A stretch of DNA of 39,947 nucleotides from Turicibacter sp. (GCA_009780245.1 WRAJ01000018.1:1-39947); one strand, 5' to 3'; numbered from the stretch's first letter, positions 24,703 through 32,585 are shown. A program made the numbers and translations. Notes: generated from the sequence alone by a model not told the origin.

Positions 24703-25317
24703 ATGAGAAAGAGAGAGTTAAGTTACACGAAAGCGATTGTCATTGTTCACGGTAAGTGCGAGCTCATGATGTGTCATTACATCACAAACAATTTACGTTT
24801 GACTATGGAAATTTTATCAGACAAAAAAGGAACTTCAAGTGTTCAAATTAATAGTTTGCATCGATTCATTGAGAAAAAAGGGCTTGGAAATTTTGAAGCG
24901 TTCATTCGAAGATACGATGATGCTGGGCAAATAGAAAAAGAAGAACATTCATCTAAAAAATTGAAAAATTTCAAAATCTTTACCATTATGGACACAGATG
25001 ATTGCATGGAGAGTCAAGCAACAGCATATAAAGATAAAAGTATGTTTAAAAAATATTGGTTTTACGATTATATTGTGCCGATTTACGATAGTCCAGATTT
25101 AGAAAGTGTTCTTAAAAAATGTGGCTTGTTGCCAAACGTTAAAATTAAGGATCAAGATAAAGTAAGGCTTTACGCAAAAATGTTTCCTATTGATAGGAGC
25201 TATAAGAAATCCGATGCGATTCAATTAGCTGATTTAGCAGAGCGATTGAAAAAGGATAAACATACGAATCTAGAAAAATTCATCACTTACTGTTTAACTT
25301 GTAAAGGCAACAGGTAA
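24703..25317 (+). CDS. TOPRIM-like partner protein of the AAA cassette
   Basis: The 204-aa protein shows a TOPRIM-like arrangement. IVIVHGKCELMMCHY (residues 12-26) carries the presumed catalytic Glu. IFTIMDTDD (about 92-100) carries the DxD motif. SPDLESVLKKCG comes about 30 residues later and resembles the conserved segment seen in RloB/AriB-type effectors. The start has an AGGTGG site 9 bp upstream and the gene is cotranscribed with the ATPase. By analogy it could be the toxic effector nuclease held in check by the ATPase; this is inference from motifs and context. Confidence 0.65.
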   Translation: MRKRELSYTKAIVIVHGKCELMMCHYITNNLRLTMEILSDKKGTSSVQINSLHRFIEKKGLGNFEAFIRRYDDAGQIEKEEHSSKKLKNFKIFTIMDTDDCMESQATAYKDKSMFKKYWFYDYIVPIYDSPDLESVLKKCGLLPNVKIKDQDKVRLYAKMFPIDRSYKKSDAIQLADLAERLKKDKHTNLEKFITYCLTCKGNR

Positions 25318-25369
25318 GAGAATGTACGACTAGAAAGGTCAAGTGAAATCGGTCAAGAAAAGAATAATT

Positions 25370-25415
25370 CCCCCTTCTTATCATATATTTTTAATATGAG
25401 CAAGGGGGTTTTTTT
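25370..25415 (+). terminator. Terminator whose 3' arm is the yqfC ribosome binding site
   Basis: CCCCCTT (25370-25376) pairs with AAGGGGG (25402-25408), with an inner CATAT/ATATG stem, followed by seven T. The ATG of yqfC starts immediately after the T-run, so AAGGGGG doubles as its Shine-Dalgarno sequence, 7 bp upstream. Confidence 0.8.
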
Positions 25416-25685
25416 ATGGGCGTTATGGATAAAATCGAAGATCTAGTCTTCCAATCAAGATCGTTATCGAGTGTAGAAATTTTAAAGGATAAATGTGTGG
25501 TTGTGAAAATGCGTTGTGTGATTGAGAAATTGACGGATACGGAGTGTTGTTTATTATCGGCGTCGGGGGTGCGGTATCGGATTTTTGGTGATCGCTTGAA
25601 AATTAAAGAGTATGGTGATACATACGTCAAAGTGAGTACCTTGATGTTAAGGAATTTTGCGATTGAAGGTGATCAAGATGAATAA
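25416..25685 (+). CDS. yqfC: Sporulation-associated protein YqfC
   Basis: The 89-aa protein matches the YabP/YqfC family: strands around VVVKMRCVIEKLTDTECCLL and YRIFGDRLKIKEYGDTYVKV. In Bacillus yqfC is expressed under sigma E during sporulation and sits directly before yqfD, as here. The function is unclear. The start used is ATG 25416; an in-frame ATG at 25425 is the alternative and would give MDKIEDL. It overlaps yqfD by 8 bp. Confidence 0.85.
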   Translation: MGVMDKIEDLVFQSRSLSSVEILKDKCVVVKMRCVIEKLTDTECCLLSASGVRYRIFGDRLKIKEYGDTYVKVSTLMLRNFAIEGDQDE

Positions 25686-26802
25686 CGGCTGGTTAAAATT
25701 TCTTGTGCCGCGCGTTCGGGTGAAAGTCGAGACGCTTGCGGATGTTTCCCGTTTGCGTGCTGAGCGGGTGAAGATTTATGGTGTAGAGCGCATAGAGGGC
25801 GGGTACCTTGTCACGGTACGCCACGATAGCACACACGGTTTGCCTGTGGTGGGTCAACAATCCATTTACGGTTTTTTGTTGCGCTTTGCCGCGCCGACGG
25901 CTTTGATTTGGGCAAGCTTGCTGATTGCTTTGCCATTTATTACAGTTGATTATGAAGTGCGTGGGAACTTACCACCTGAGGAAGTGGTGATGGTCACGGA
26001 GCACATCGCGCCTTATTTTTTTCACATTGGCCCGTTTTCCTTTTTTCGTAGCAATGCCGAATCGTTAACGCAATCCCTGCAAACGGTGTTTCATGATTAC
26101 ATTTGGATTGATATCGAAAGTCACGGAAGTCGGTTGGTCATTGATATTTTTGACACACAGGTGGTGGAGCGTGCAGCGGAAGCGGAACAAATCGAGACGA
26201 TTTATGCGCGGTCAAGCGGTGAAATTGTGCACATCGATGTCACGGGTTGTTTAGTGTTGGTGGAGCTGGAGCAGATCGTTCGCCAGGGAGAGCCGCTGAT
26301 TTCTTGTTATACGCCGACGGGGTTCGGGACGGATGTGGCCCCGATTGATGGGGTAGCAGCTGGGGCGGTTTATGCCCATGTCTGGTACGAGATTGAAATC
26401 GAATTTCCACGAGAATATGCGTTTTCGATGGTGACGAGCAATAGTCGTAGCGCTTGGTTTTTAAACGTTGGTGAAACACGCCTCAATGTTTGGGGTGAAG
26501 AGGCGCCGTTTGATGAGTTTGAGGTCCGTCAGCGTGTGTTCAATCCGTTGGGAGCGTTTAATTTTTCACCAATTAGCTTAGAACGGGTGCATTATTATGA
26601 GAAAAGTGATATAATACTAAATAATGAAATTGAGCAGATCCGCGCGGCGAGTGATGTGTTGGTGCAAGGGGAGTTTGCGCGTTTGATTGAAGGCGAGTTT
26701 GAAGTGGTCGATTTGGTGTTTTTGGAGCTGGATGAATCGGAGGATACGGTACGTCTGGTGTATCATGCCACGATTTTAGAAGACATTGCTCGCGTGGAAT
26801 GA
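25678..26802 (+). CDS. yqfD: Sporulation protein YqfD-like
   Basis: The 374-aa protein has a cytoplasmic N-terminal part (VSRLRAERVKIYGVERIEGG). One membrane segment follows near residues 70-92 (PTALIWASLLIALPFITV), then a large external part. This is the topology of YqfD, a sporulation protein needed around engulfment in Bacillus. AAGGTG precedes the ATG at 25678, which overlaps the yqfC stop. A conserved SxGEIVHIDV-like strand occurs near residue 180. Whether this organism sporulates is not shown here. Confidence 0.85.
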   Translation: MNNGWLKFLVPRVRVKVETLADVSRLRAERVKIYGVERIEGGYLVTVRHDSTHGLPVVGQQSIYGFLLRFAAPTALIWASLLIALPFITVDYEVRGNLPPEEVVMVTEHIAPYFFHIGPFSFFRSNAESLTQSLQTVFHDYIWIDIESHGSRLVIDIFDTQVVERAAEAEQIETIYARSSGEIVHIDVTGCLVLVELEQIVRQGEPLISCYTPTGFGTDVAPIDGVAAGAVYAHVWYEIEIEFPREYAFSMVTSNSRSAWFLNVGETRLNVWGEEAPFDEFEVRQRVFNPLGAFNFSPISLERVHYYEKSDIILNNEIEQIRAASDVLVQGEFARLIEGEFEVVDLVFLELDESEDTVRLVYHATILEDIARVE

Positions 26803-26827
26803 GTGGGTAGAAAGGTGAGAATTAAAT

Positions 26828-27829
26828 TTGACAAAACTTAAAATAGATGAGACATCAGTCGGGGAATTAAACGAAATTTTTGGTGTGAACGAAGAGCATT
26901 TGCAGCTGCTTGAGAAGCATTTTGGCGTGGAGATGGTGCTGCGCGGCGATGAGCTACACATTTTTGGCGACGAAGCGTTGCGCGAACAGGTGGGAATTGT
27001 GGTAACCGCTTTGCGTACGCTACACAAAAAAGGACAAAGCATTGCGAGCAACGACGTCTTATATCTCTTGCGTGCGAGTGAAGCAGAAGCGCCCGAGGTG
27101 CAACTTACACAAGTCATCGATGCGCGTGCTGAAATTGGAAAAACGCAAAAAGGCAAATCGATTTACGCCAAGACCATCAACCAACGCGAATATTTTACAA
27201 AAATTCAGAAAGAAGACTTGATATTTGGCATCGGACCAGCCGGTTGTGGGAAGACTTATTTGGCCGTGGTCATCGGTGTGATGATGATGAAGCGCGGCGA
27301 GGTTGAGCGCATTGTCATTACGCGCCCGGTGGTTGAAGCGGGAGAAAGTCTTGGGTTTTTACCGGGCGACTTGAAAGAAAAGGTCGACCCGTACCTGCGC
27401 CCCTTATACGATGCGTTTCACGATGTTTTAGGTGTTGAGGTGACAGAAAAGATGACGGCACGCGGCCAGATCGAGATTGCACCGCTCGCTTACATGCGGG
27501 GTCGAACGTTAGAAAACGCCTATGTCGTGTTAGACGAAGCGCAAAACACAACGAAGGAACAAATGAAGATGTTTTTGACACGACTGGGTGAGAACTCAAA
27601 AATGGTCGTGACGGGGGACGTCACGCAAATTGACCTACCAAAACGAATAACGAGCGGTCTAGTCCACGCCTCTGAGGTGTTAAAAGGGGTAGAAGGCATC
27701 GGGTTCGTCGAGTTTGACACGGTAGATGTCGTTAGACACCCGCTTGTTCAGAAAATTATTGAGCGTTACGTGAGTAGCGATAAAAACGATCATGACTATC
27801 AAGGAAACACGGGGAGATTGAATAGGTAA
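26828..27829 (+). CDS. phoH: PhoH-like ATPase
   Basis: The 333-aa protein has an N-terminal extension with a KH-like pattern and then the PhoH ATPase. The ATPase has Walker A IGPAGCGKTYLAVV (about residue 137), the ITRPVVEAGESLGFLPGDL motif, Walker B AYVVLDEAQNTT and MVVTGDVTQIDLP. Family members bind nucleotides and are linked to RNA metabolism; ybeY next door supports this. The start is TTG 26828, with AAAGGTGAG about 8 bp upstream. Confidence 0.93.
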   Translation: MTKLKIDETSVGELNEIFGVNEEHLQLLEKHFGVEMVLRGDELHIFGDEALREQVGIVVTALRTLHKKGQSIASNDVLYLLRASEAEAPEVQLTQVIDARAEIGKTQKGKSIYAKTINQREYFTKIQKEDLIFGIGPAGCGKTYLAVVIGVMMMKRGEVERIVITRPVVEAGESLGFLPGDLKEKVDPYLRPLYDAFHDVLGVEVTEKMTARGQIEIAPLAYMRGRTLENAYVVLDEAQNTTKEQMKMFLTRLGENSKMVVTGDVTQIDLPKRITSGLVHASEVLKGVEGIGFVEFDTVDVVRHPLVQKIIERYVSSDKNDHDYQGNTGRLNR

Positions 27830-27853
27830 TAAAAGACTATAATAGGTGGTAAC

Positions 27854-28303
27854 ATGGCAATAGAAATTATATTTTATAATGAAACCGATGAAGACGTTGA
27901 AGTCTACGAATCGGTCATCAGAGACATTGTTAGGGAAGCGGCAAGATTTGAAGGACTTGACGAAAGTGTGTCATGTAACTTCATTTTTGTTGATAACAAC
28001 CGAATTAGAGCTATCAATGAGCAGTACCGTGGCAAAAACGATGTGACGGATGTGATTACATTTGAAGCAGAAGTGGATGAGATTTTAGGTGTGAGCGGAA
28101 GTTTGGGGGATGTGTTTATTTCAATTGATCGGATGATTGAGCAATCGTACGAATACGGCCACGGTGAAGTGCGTGAGATGTCGTTTTTAGCCGTTCATGG
28201 TTTTTTACATTTATTAGGCTATGACCATCTAGATGAAAAACAAGAGAAAATAATGTTTGCACGACAGGAGGCTATTTTAAATGCAAAAGATATCCGACGC
28301 TAA
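27854..28303 (+). CDS. ybeY: Endoribonuclease YbeY
   Basis: The 149-aa protein has the zinc-binding signature HGFLHLLGYDH (HxxxHxxxxxH) and the upstream NxxYRGKNDVTDVITF segment. Both are diagnostic of YbeY, which takes part in 16S rRNA maturation and ribosome quality control. It sits between phoH and dgkA in the usual order; dgkA overlaps it by 23 bp. Confidence 0.95.
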   Translation: MAIEIIFYNETDEDVEVYESVIRDIVREAARFEGLDESVSCNFIFVDNNRIRAINEQYRGKNDVTDVITFEAEVDEILGVSGSLGDVFISIDRMIEQSYEYGHGEVREMSFLAVHGFLHLLGYDHLDEKQEKIMFARQEAILNAKDIRR

Positions 28304-28676
28304 AGAAAAGCATACGTTTAAGGCTTTGCGAAAGTCTTTTAAGTATGCGTTAAACGGTGTTTTTACGGCGCTTAAAATTTGCCGCAATTTAAAGATTCAC
28401 TATTTGCTAGCGGTTGTCGCCATTTTAGCAGGCTTTTATTTTGATATCACTTTTTTAGAATTTGCGGTGGTTTTACTAACCATTACGTTCGTTGTCACCC
28501 TTGAAATGATGAACACTGCCATTGAAAAAGTAGTCGATTTATTGACAGAAAAATACCATATTTTAGCTTTGATTGCCAAGGATGTTGCGGCTGGGGCTGT
28601 TTTGATCGCTTCCATTGTGGCACTCATTGTCGGTGCGCTAATCTTTGGACCTCACATTTTAAGATTGTTTGGTTAG
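28281..28676 (+). CDS. dgkA: Diacylglycerol/undecaprenol kinase, DgkA family
   Basis: The 131-aa membrane protein has three predicted membrane segments. It carries the DgkA signature LEMMNTAIEKVVDL followed by AKDVAAGAVLIASIVAL. In Gram-positive bacteria this family phosphorylates undecaprenol. It is the last gene of the yqfC-dgkA operon; era and cdd, which follow in Bacillus, are absent, and a terminator comes next. An AGGAGG site supports the start. Confidence 0.93.
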   Translation: MQKISDAKEKHTFKALRKSFKYALNGVFTALKICRNLKIHYLLAVVAILAGFYFDITFLEFAVVLLTITFVVTLEMMNTAIEKVVDLLTEKYHILALIAKDVAAGAVLIASIVALIVGALIFGPHILRLFG

Positions 28677-28702
28677 AAATTTGACGTTAACTAAGTGTCA
28701 AG

Positions 28703-28732
28703 GTGCGATCTTCGTTGAAGGTTGCACTTTTT
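28703..28732 (+). terminator. Terminator of the yqfC-dgkA operon
   Basis: A fully paired 11-bp stem GTGCGATCTTC/GAAGGTTGCAC (28703-28713 and 28717-28727, including G-U pairs), followed by five T. Confidence 0.9.
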
Positions 28733-28779
28733 AAACTGGTTTTTCTACTTAGAAATAAGTAAAACATCAAAGAATGATA

Positions 28780-28808
28780 TTGACATTTGTAGAAAAATGC
28801 CGTATTAT
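28780..28808 (+). promoter_or_regulatory. Strong promoter of the XRE regulator
   Basis: Perfect -35 TTGACA (28780-28785), 17 bp and TATTAT (28803-28808). The leader to the start codon is about 185 nt, long for a regulator gene. Confidence 0.85.
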
Positions 28809-28830
28809 CTAAAGGGAGTAAGTAAAAAGC

Positions 28831-28854
28831 ACAGTTAAATAGGCCTTTAACTGT
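28831..28854. promoter_or_regulatory. Palindrome downstream of the XRE promoter (operator candidate)
   Basis: ACAGTTAAA (28831-28839) and TTTAACTGT (28846-28854) form a perfect 9-bp inverted repeat around a 6-bp centre, just after the transcription start. AAGTAAAACAT occurs at 28758 and again around 28872. These are candidates for autoregulation by the XRE protein. Confidence 0.5.
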
Positions 28855-28997
28855 ACTTCAAACATAAAAGAAAGTAAAACATAAGAGTAGCACAACAAAA
28901 ACGAATCTTATATTCTACGTTCCGATTATACCGCATTAAAAACGGGATGTCAATGCTTCGTAGAAAAAAAGATGAATTCAAAAGGAGAATGATACCC

Positions 28998-29495
28998 GTG
29001 GAAGAACAGATGACAGAACGTAAAATAGAATCTGATTTAGTGGTGAGAATCAGGGAGCTGTGCAAAGAAAATGGCATTTCAATGCGCAGATTAGAAAGAG
29101 AAAACAAGTTTGGTAATGGCTTAGTATCGAAGTGGTCTAATTCATCGCCAAGTGTTTTGTACTTGCAAAGAGTTGCGGATTATTTTGGTGTGAGCATTAA
29201 CTACCTATTAGGTGAAAAAGAATTTGAGCCAAATGGCAGTAAGTATGTGTTTCCACAAAATATCATTGCCGAAGCGCGAGCAGAGTATAGCGTGGAAGAA
29301 GAAAAGCAACGCATGAAAGCAGCTCATCAGAAAATTGACATTCAACACATGTTGAAATATTTAGTCAAAGTTTCTGGTGGCGGGTCGAAAAGTGTGTTGT
29401 ACAAAGGTCGCGAATTACAGAAAAAAGAGTTAAAAGAATTAAAAGCGATCCTAAAAACGGCATTAGAAGAAGCCAAGACTTTTGAGAAAAAATAA
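28998..29495 (+). CDS. XRE-family transcriptional regulator
   Basis: The 165-aa protein has an N-terminal helix-turn-helix of the Cro/C1 type: VVRIRELCKENGISMRRLERENKF then LVSKWSNSSPSVLYLQRVADYFGVSINYLLG. A charged helical tail with KKELKELKAILKTALEEAK follows. GTG 28998 has AAAGGAG 10 bp upstream; upstream ATGs at 28947 and 28953 are in frame but lack such a site. The target genes are unknown. It stands alone between two terminators, which suggests autoregulation or control of distant genes. Confidence 0.85.
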   Translation: MEEQMTERKIESDLVVRIRELCKENGISMRRLERENKFGNGLVSKWSNSSPSVLYLQRVADYFGVSINYLLGEKEFEPNGSKYVFPQNIIAEARAEYSVEEEKQRMKAAHQKIDIQHMLKYLVKVSGGGSKSVLYKGRELQKKELKELKAILKTALEEAKTFEKK

Positions 29496-29504
29496 CGAAC
29501 GACG

Positions 29505-29533
29505 ACTAGACGCCACATCGGTGTCTAGTTTTT
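29505..29533 (+). terminator. Terminator of the XRE gene
   Basis: ACTAGACGCC and GGTGTCTAGT (29505-29514 and 29520-29529) with a 5-nt loop, then T-rich sequence. Confidence 0.9.
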
Positions 29534-29540
29534 CTGTGTA

Positions 29541-29572
29541 AAAAATACCGAAGCCATTAGACTTCGATATTT
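29541..29572 (-). terminator. Terminator of manA
   Basis: On the minus strand an AATATCGAAG.C / G.CTTCGGTATT hairpin is followed by a T-run (the A-run at 29540-29545). It faces the terminator of the XRE gene. Confidence 0.85.
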
Positions 29573-29592
29573 CTCATATCGCTGTTCACTTA

Positions 29593-30540
29593 TTACGGTT
29601 GAGCAACGACGGCTTCAAAGCTACCAGCAAATGTTAACGCACCTGCTTGGGCAGCAACTAGAAGATGATCCCCTTTTTTAACTGGCTTACCCTCAATCGA
29701 ACCTTGTCCTTCGACAACACTGATTAACGCATAAGTGTCCGGTTTGGCAAACCCATGAATCACCGTGCCGCTAATCGTGTATTTAGCAACAGCAAAGAAA
29801 TCGTTATTGACGAGCTCAACAATTTTTAGTTCATCTGTTTCTGTCACGATCACCGGCACCGGATTTACCGGCGTATGCGGCACCGTACTCACTGCAATGG
29901 ACTTCGCGATGTGTAAGTCACGCAGATTACCGTCTTCGTCTTGGCGATCGTAATCGTATAGCCGATACGTTGTGTCCGAAGATTGCTGAACTTCAAGTAC
30001 AATCGTGCCCTTGCATAAAGCGTGGATTGTGCCTGATGGTACATAAAAGAAATCGCCTTTTGCTACCGGTTGGCGGCGCAAAAATTGTTCCCACTGACCA
30101 GCCTCAATCATCTGTTGCATCTCTTCTTTTGTCGCTGCGTTGTGACCAAAAATGATATCGGCATCGTCTGCGCAATCCACGATGTACCAACACTCGGTTT
30201 TTCCTAATTCGCCGTTCTCATGGGCGCGCGCATAGGCATCGTCTGGGTGGACTTGCACGGATAAATCCGCGTCAGCATCTAATACTTTAACAAGTAATGG
30301 GAAGACCTCTTCGACTTGTTTGCCGAATAGCTCAGGGGTACATCCCCACAAGTCACTCAGCTTTTTCCCAGCATAAATCCCGTTTCTGATGGTGCTTTCC
30401 CCGTTGGGATGAGCTGAAATTCCCCAACACTCCCCGATGTTACCTTCAGGAATGTTGTAACCAAATTTTTCTTCAAGGGCACGGCCGCCCCAAATCCTTT
30501 CTTGAAAGACGGGATCTAAAAAAAATAATTGTTCTGTCAT
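29593..30540 (-). CDS. manA: Mannose-6-phosphate isomerase, class I
   Basis: The 315-aa protein has the type-I cupin ManA pattern: an N-terminal FFLDPVFQERIWGGRAL, IGECWGISAHPNGES, and the metal ligands in VQVHPDDAYA followed by GKTECWYI. It interconverts mannose-6-phosphate and fructose-6-phosphate with a bound zinc ion. Length fits the short Gram-positive ManA. A GGTGTGAACG site and a promoter precede it. No mannose transport genes are adjacent. Confidence 0.95.
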   Translation of the reverse strand: MTEQLFFLDPVFQERIWGGRALEEKFGYNIPEGNIGECWGISAHPNGESTIRNGIYAGKKLSDLWGCTPELFGKQVEEVFPLLVKVLDADADLSVQVHPDDAYARAHENGELGKTECWYIVDCADDADIIFGHNAATKEEMQQMIEAGQWEQFLRRQPVAKGDFFYVPSGTIHALCKGTIVLEVQQSSDTTYRLYDYDRQDEDGNLRDLHIAKSIAVSTVPHTPVNPVPVIVTETDELKIVELVNNDFFAVAKYTISGTVIHGFAKPDTYALISVVEGQGSIEGKPVKKGDHLLVAAQAGALTFAGSFEAVVAQP

Positions 30541-30578
30541 ATTACGTTCACACCTTTAACTATGATTATTGTTTCTAC

Positions 30579-30606
30579 ATTATAACAGATAGCGTCTTGT
30601 TTGCAA
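30579..30606 (-). promoter_or_regulatory. Promoter of manA
   Basis: On the minus strand TTGCAA (30601-30606), 16 bp and TATAAT (30579-30584). Confidence 0.7.
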
Positions 30607-30709
30607 AAGGAAATAGCGATGAAATAACAGATGGCGCCATAAAAAACACACTACCAGAAAACCATTATTTCTTCAAATCGATAAATATACTGAAATTTTG
30701 ATTTCCCTG

Positions 30710-30738
30710 TTTACAATTTAAAGTTGATACGGTATAAT
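30710..30738 (+). promoter_or_regulatory. Promoter of rpsU
   Basis: TTTACA (30710-30715), 17 bp and TATAAT (30733-30738), about 35 bp before the start codon. Confidence 0.85.
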
Positions 30739-30772
30739 GTTTTTTATCTGTGAACAAAAAGGAGGGTTAAAT

Positions 30773-30952
30773 ATGGCTAAAACGACTGTTAGAAACAACG
30801 AATCATTAGATGATGCACTTCGTCGTTTCAAGCGCGAAGTATCTAAAGTTGGTACCCTTGCTGAAGTTCGTAAAAGAGAGCATTATGTTAAACCTAGTGT
30901 CAAACGTAAACTGAAATCAGAGGCAGCGCGTAAAAATGGGAAAAGAAGATAG
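30773..30952 (+). CDS. rpsU: 30S ribosomal protein S21
   Basis: The 59-aa basic protein matches bS21: [35 protein letters not shown] and a KNGKRR end. The true ATG is 30773, with AAAGGAGG upstream; an earlier in-frame ATG at 30737 overlaps the -10 promoter region and is unlikely. It has its own promoter and terminator, so it is monocistronic. Confidence 0.97.
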   Translation: MAKTTVRNNESLDDALRRFKREVSKVGTLAEVRKREHYVKPSVKRKLKSEAARKNGKRR

Positions 30953-30960
30953 TAAATGAA

Positions 30961-30987
30961 ATCACTGTGTATGCAGTGGTTTTTTTG
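30961..30987 (+). terminator. Terminator of rpsU
   Basis: ATCACTG (30961-30967) pairs with CAGTGGT (30974-30980), followed by seven T. Confidence 0.9.
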
Positions 30988-31012
30988 TAAAAGAAAAAGC
31001 AACTCGCAAGAA

Positions 31013-31399
31013 TTACTTTTTTGTTTTAAGTTGTTTCGTCCAGTTTTTAATACCACCGTCTAGGGCACAGATGTTTGAGAACCCTTTTGAGCTTAGCAAA
31101 ACGGCTGCTCGCTTAGCTGCTTTTCCTTCGCTGCACACTAAGTAAATCGTTTGATCGGTTCGCAATTTACTAAACGATTTGTTTAGTGCACCGATTGGGA
31201 TATTGCGTGAACCGTTGATGTGACCCTCATTGAAATCATCTTTTTTGCGGATATCAATGAGTTGCCCTTTGCGCATCGCATTACCAAATTCTTTTTCGCT
31301 TAAAAACGTCACACTCTTTTTCATCGTGCTACGAACATAGAAAAAGATGGCGATGCTAGCACCAGCAAGTACAGAAAAAAATATTAAAGTCCAATTCAT
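31013..31399 (-). CDS. Membrane-anchored rhodanese-like protein
   Basis: The 128-aa protein has one N-terminal membrane segment (residues 3-22) and a rhodanese domain. The domain has LIDIRKKDDFNEGHINGSRNIPIG and an active-site Cys in YLVCSEGKAAKRAA. This is the YqhL/PspE type of sulfurtransferase-like domain. The domain is short, and the active-site loop CSEGKAA fits a rhodanese. AAAGAGG precedes the ATG. Its physiological role is unknown. Confidence 0.88.
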   Translation of the reverse strand: MNWTLIFFSVLAGASIAIFFYVRSTMKKSVTFLSEKEFGNAMRKGQLIDIRKKDDFNEGHINGSRNIPIGALNKSFSKLRTDQTIYLVCSEGKAAKRAAVLLSSKGFSNICALDGGIKNWTKQLKTKK

Positions 31400-31438
31400 G
31401 GTTATAACCTCTTTCTTTAGCTTTTCATTTATTCATCC

Positions 31439-31694
31439 AAGGGTAACTCTGTTAACGTCCTCAAGCCATCTTTCGCCAGAAATCCGCTATCCTGCGTCAA
31501 CTCCTCCTAACGTACGTACCCGTACGCGTCGTCGTGAGTTCTAATTGCTCCTTCGTCGCAAAGAACTTGTGACTGTCGGTTTCGACCAGCGGTTCAGCGT
31601 TCCGCTTCACCTTGGTCAGACGCGCGTCGTCGTTTCCTTGTCTAGTGAATTTCTGATCGAAACCTGGCAATGAGGAGTTAACAGAGTTACCCTT
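31439..31694. mobile_element. 256-bp element with 18-bp terminal inverted repeats (MITE-like or structured RNA)
   Basis: AAGGGTAACTCTGTTAAC (31439-31456) and its exact reverse complement (31677-31694) enclose a GC-richer interior. With a one-base bulge the pairing extends by TCCTCA/TGAGGA. ATCC flanks both outer ends (31435-31438 and 31695-31698), compatible with a 4-bp target duplication. The interior holds further hairpins, such as GCGG...CCGC near 31585 and GTTCT...AGAAC near 31550. No transposase is encoded. The 434-bp gap between the rhodanese gene and efp contains only this and the efp promoter. Confidence 0.6.
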
Positions 31695-31744
31695 ATCCAT
31701 TATACAAAAAATCACAGAAAAAATAAAGTCTTTTGATAAAATCC

Positions 31745-31774
31745 TAGACAAACAAAAGGAAAGTGGGTTATAAT
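31745..31774 (+). promoter_or_regulatory. Promoter of efp
   Basis: TAGACA (31745-31750), 18 bp and TATAAT (31769-31774), about 60 bp before the start codon. Confidence 0.75.
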
Positions 31775-31833
31775 AATGAGTGGTGTGATGCGTTTGAGAA
31801 TAAAGCGAGCGCGAATCAAAGGAGTGTATGAAA

Positions 31834-32391
31834 ATGGTATCAACAAACGAATTCAAAACTGGCATGACAATTAGTTACGATGGGAATTTATATCAGATCA
31901 TTGAATTTCTTCATGTAAAGCCAGGAAAAGGGCCTGCTTTTGTTAGAACTAAGTTACGCAATTTAAGAAGTGGGGCCGTGATTGACAACACCTTTAATGC
32001 AGGTGTTAAAGTTGAGCGTGCACACATCGAGCGTTCATCGATGCAGTATCTGTATGCGATGGGTGATGCTTATGTCTTCATGAACAACGAAACTTACGAA
32101 CAATTAGAAATTCCAGTTGCCAACCTTGCAAATGAGAAAAACTTTCTCTTAGATGGCATGGAAGTCAAAATTATGATGTTTGAATCAGAAGTGTTAGGCG
32201 TGGAATTACCGGAAAAAGTAACGCTAGAAGTAACAGAAGCAGAACCAGGTGTGAAAGGGAACACAGCGTCAAATGTGACAAAGAACATTGTCGTTGAAAC
32301 GGGGTATGGCTTGCAAGCTCCAATGTTCATCGAAGCCGGCGAGAAAATCATTATTAACACTTCCACAGGTGAATACGTCTCACGTGCGTAA
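31834..32391 (+). CDS. efp: Translation elongation factor P
   Basis: The 185-aa protein has the three-domain EF-P pattern: [12 protein letters not shown], then [17 protein letters not shown] with Lys32 at the modification site, [17 protein letters not shown], and a C-terminal [20 protein letters not shown] relieves ribosome stalling at polyproline. AAAGGAG is 9 bp before ATG 31834; ATG 31828 is too close to it. It is monocistronic, with a terminator downstream. The proline-rich surface protein that follows may depend on it. Confidence 0.97.
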   Translation: MVSTNEFKTGMTISYDGNLYQIIEFLHVKPGKGPAFVRTKLRNLRSGAVIDNTFNAGVKVERAHIERSSMQYLYAMGDAYVFMNNETYEQLEIPVANLANEKNFLLDGMEVKIMMFESEVLGVELPEKVTLEVTEAEPGVKGNTASNVTKNIVVETGYGLQAPMFIEAGEKIIINTSTGEYVSRA

Positions 32392-32415
32392 GTCATCAAG
32401 ATAAAATAATCATGC

Positions 32416-32450
32416 TGCCATTGTAAAACGCAATTGTGGCATTTTTTTTT
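32416..32450 (+). terminator. Terminator of efp
   Basis: TGCCA-TTG (32416-32423) pairs with CAA...TGGCA (32431-32441), with nine T after. Confidence 0.8.
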
Positions 32451-32585
32451 GCAATCAAAAAGGACGAACACCCATTAAGTGAGGGGGAAACGGATAGTGT
32501 GGGTGGTCGAAACGTGATATAATTTGTAAGAAGTTGATCGAACTTCACATCCCCTTAGTAAAAAAGAAAGAAAGGAATGAGTAGA

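Noticed and set aside
28847..29107. An 86-codon minus-strand frame opposite the XRE regulator
   Set aside because: It is a shadow of the XRE coding region and leader, with no ribosome binding site.
31497..31865. A 122-codon minus-strand frame across the 256-bp element
   Set aside because: It starts inside efp on the opposite strand, has no ribosome binding site, and its product has no recognisable features; the inverted-repeat element explains the segment.
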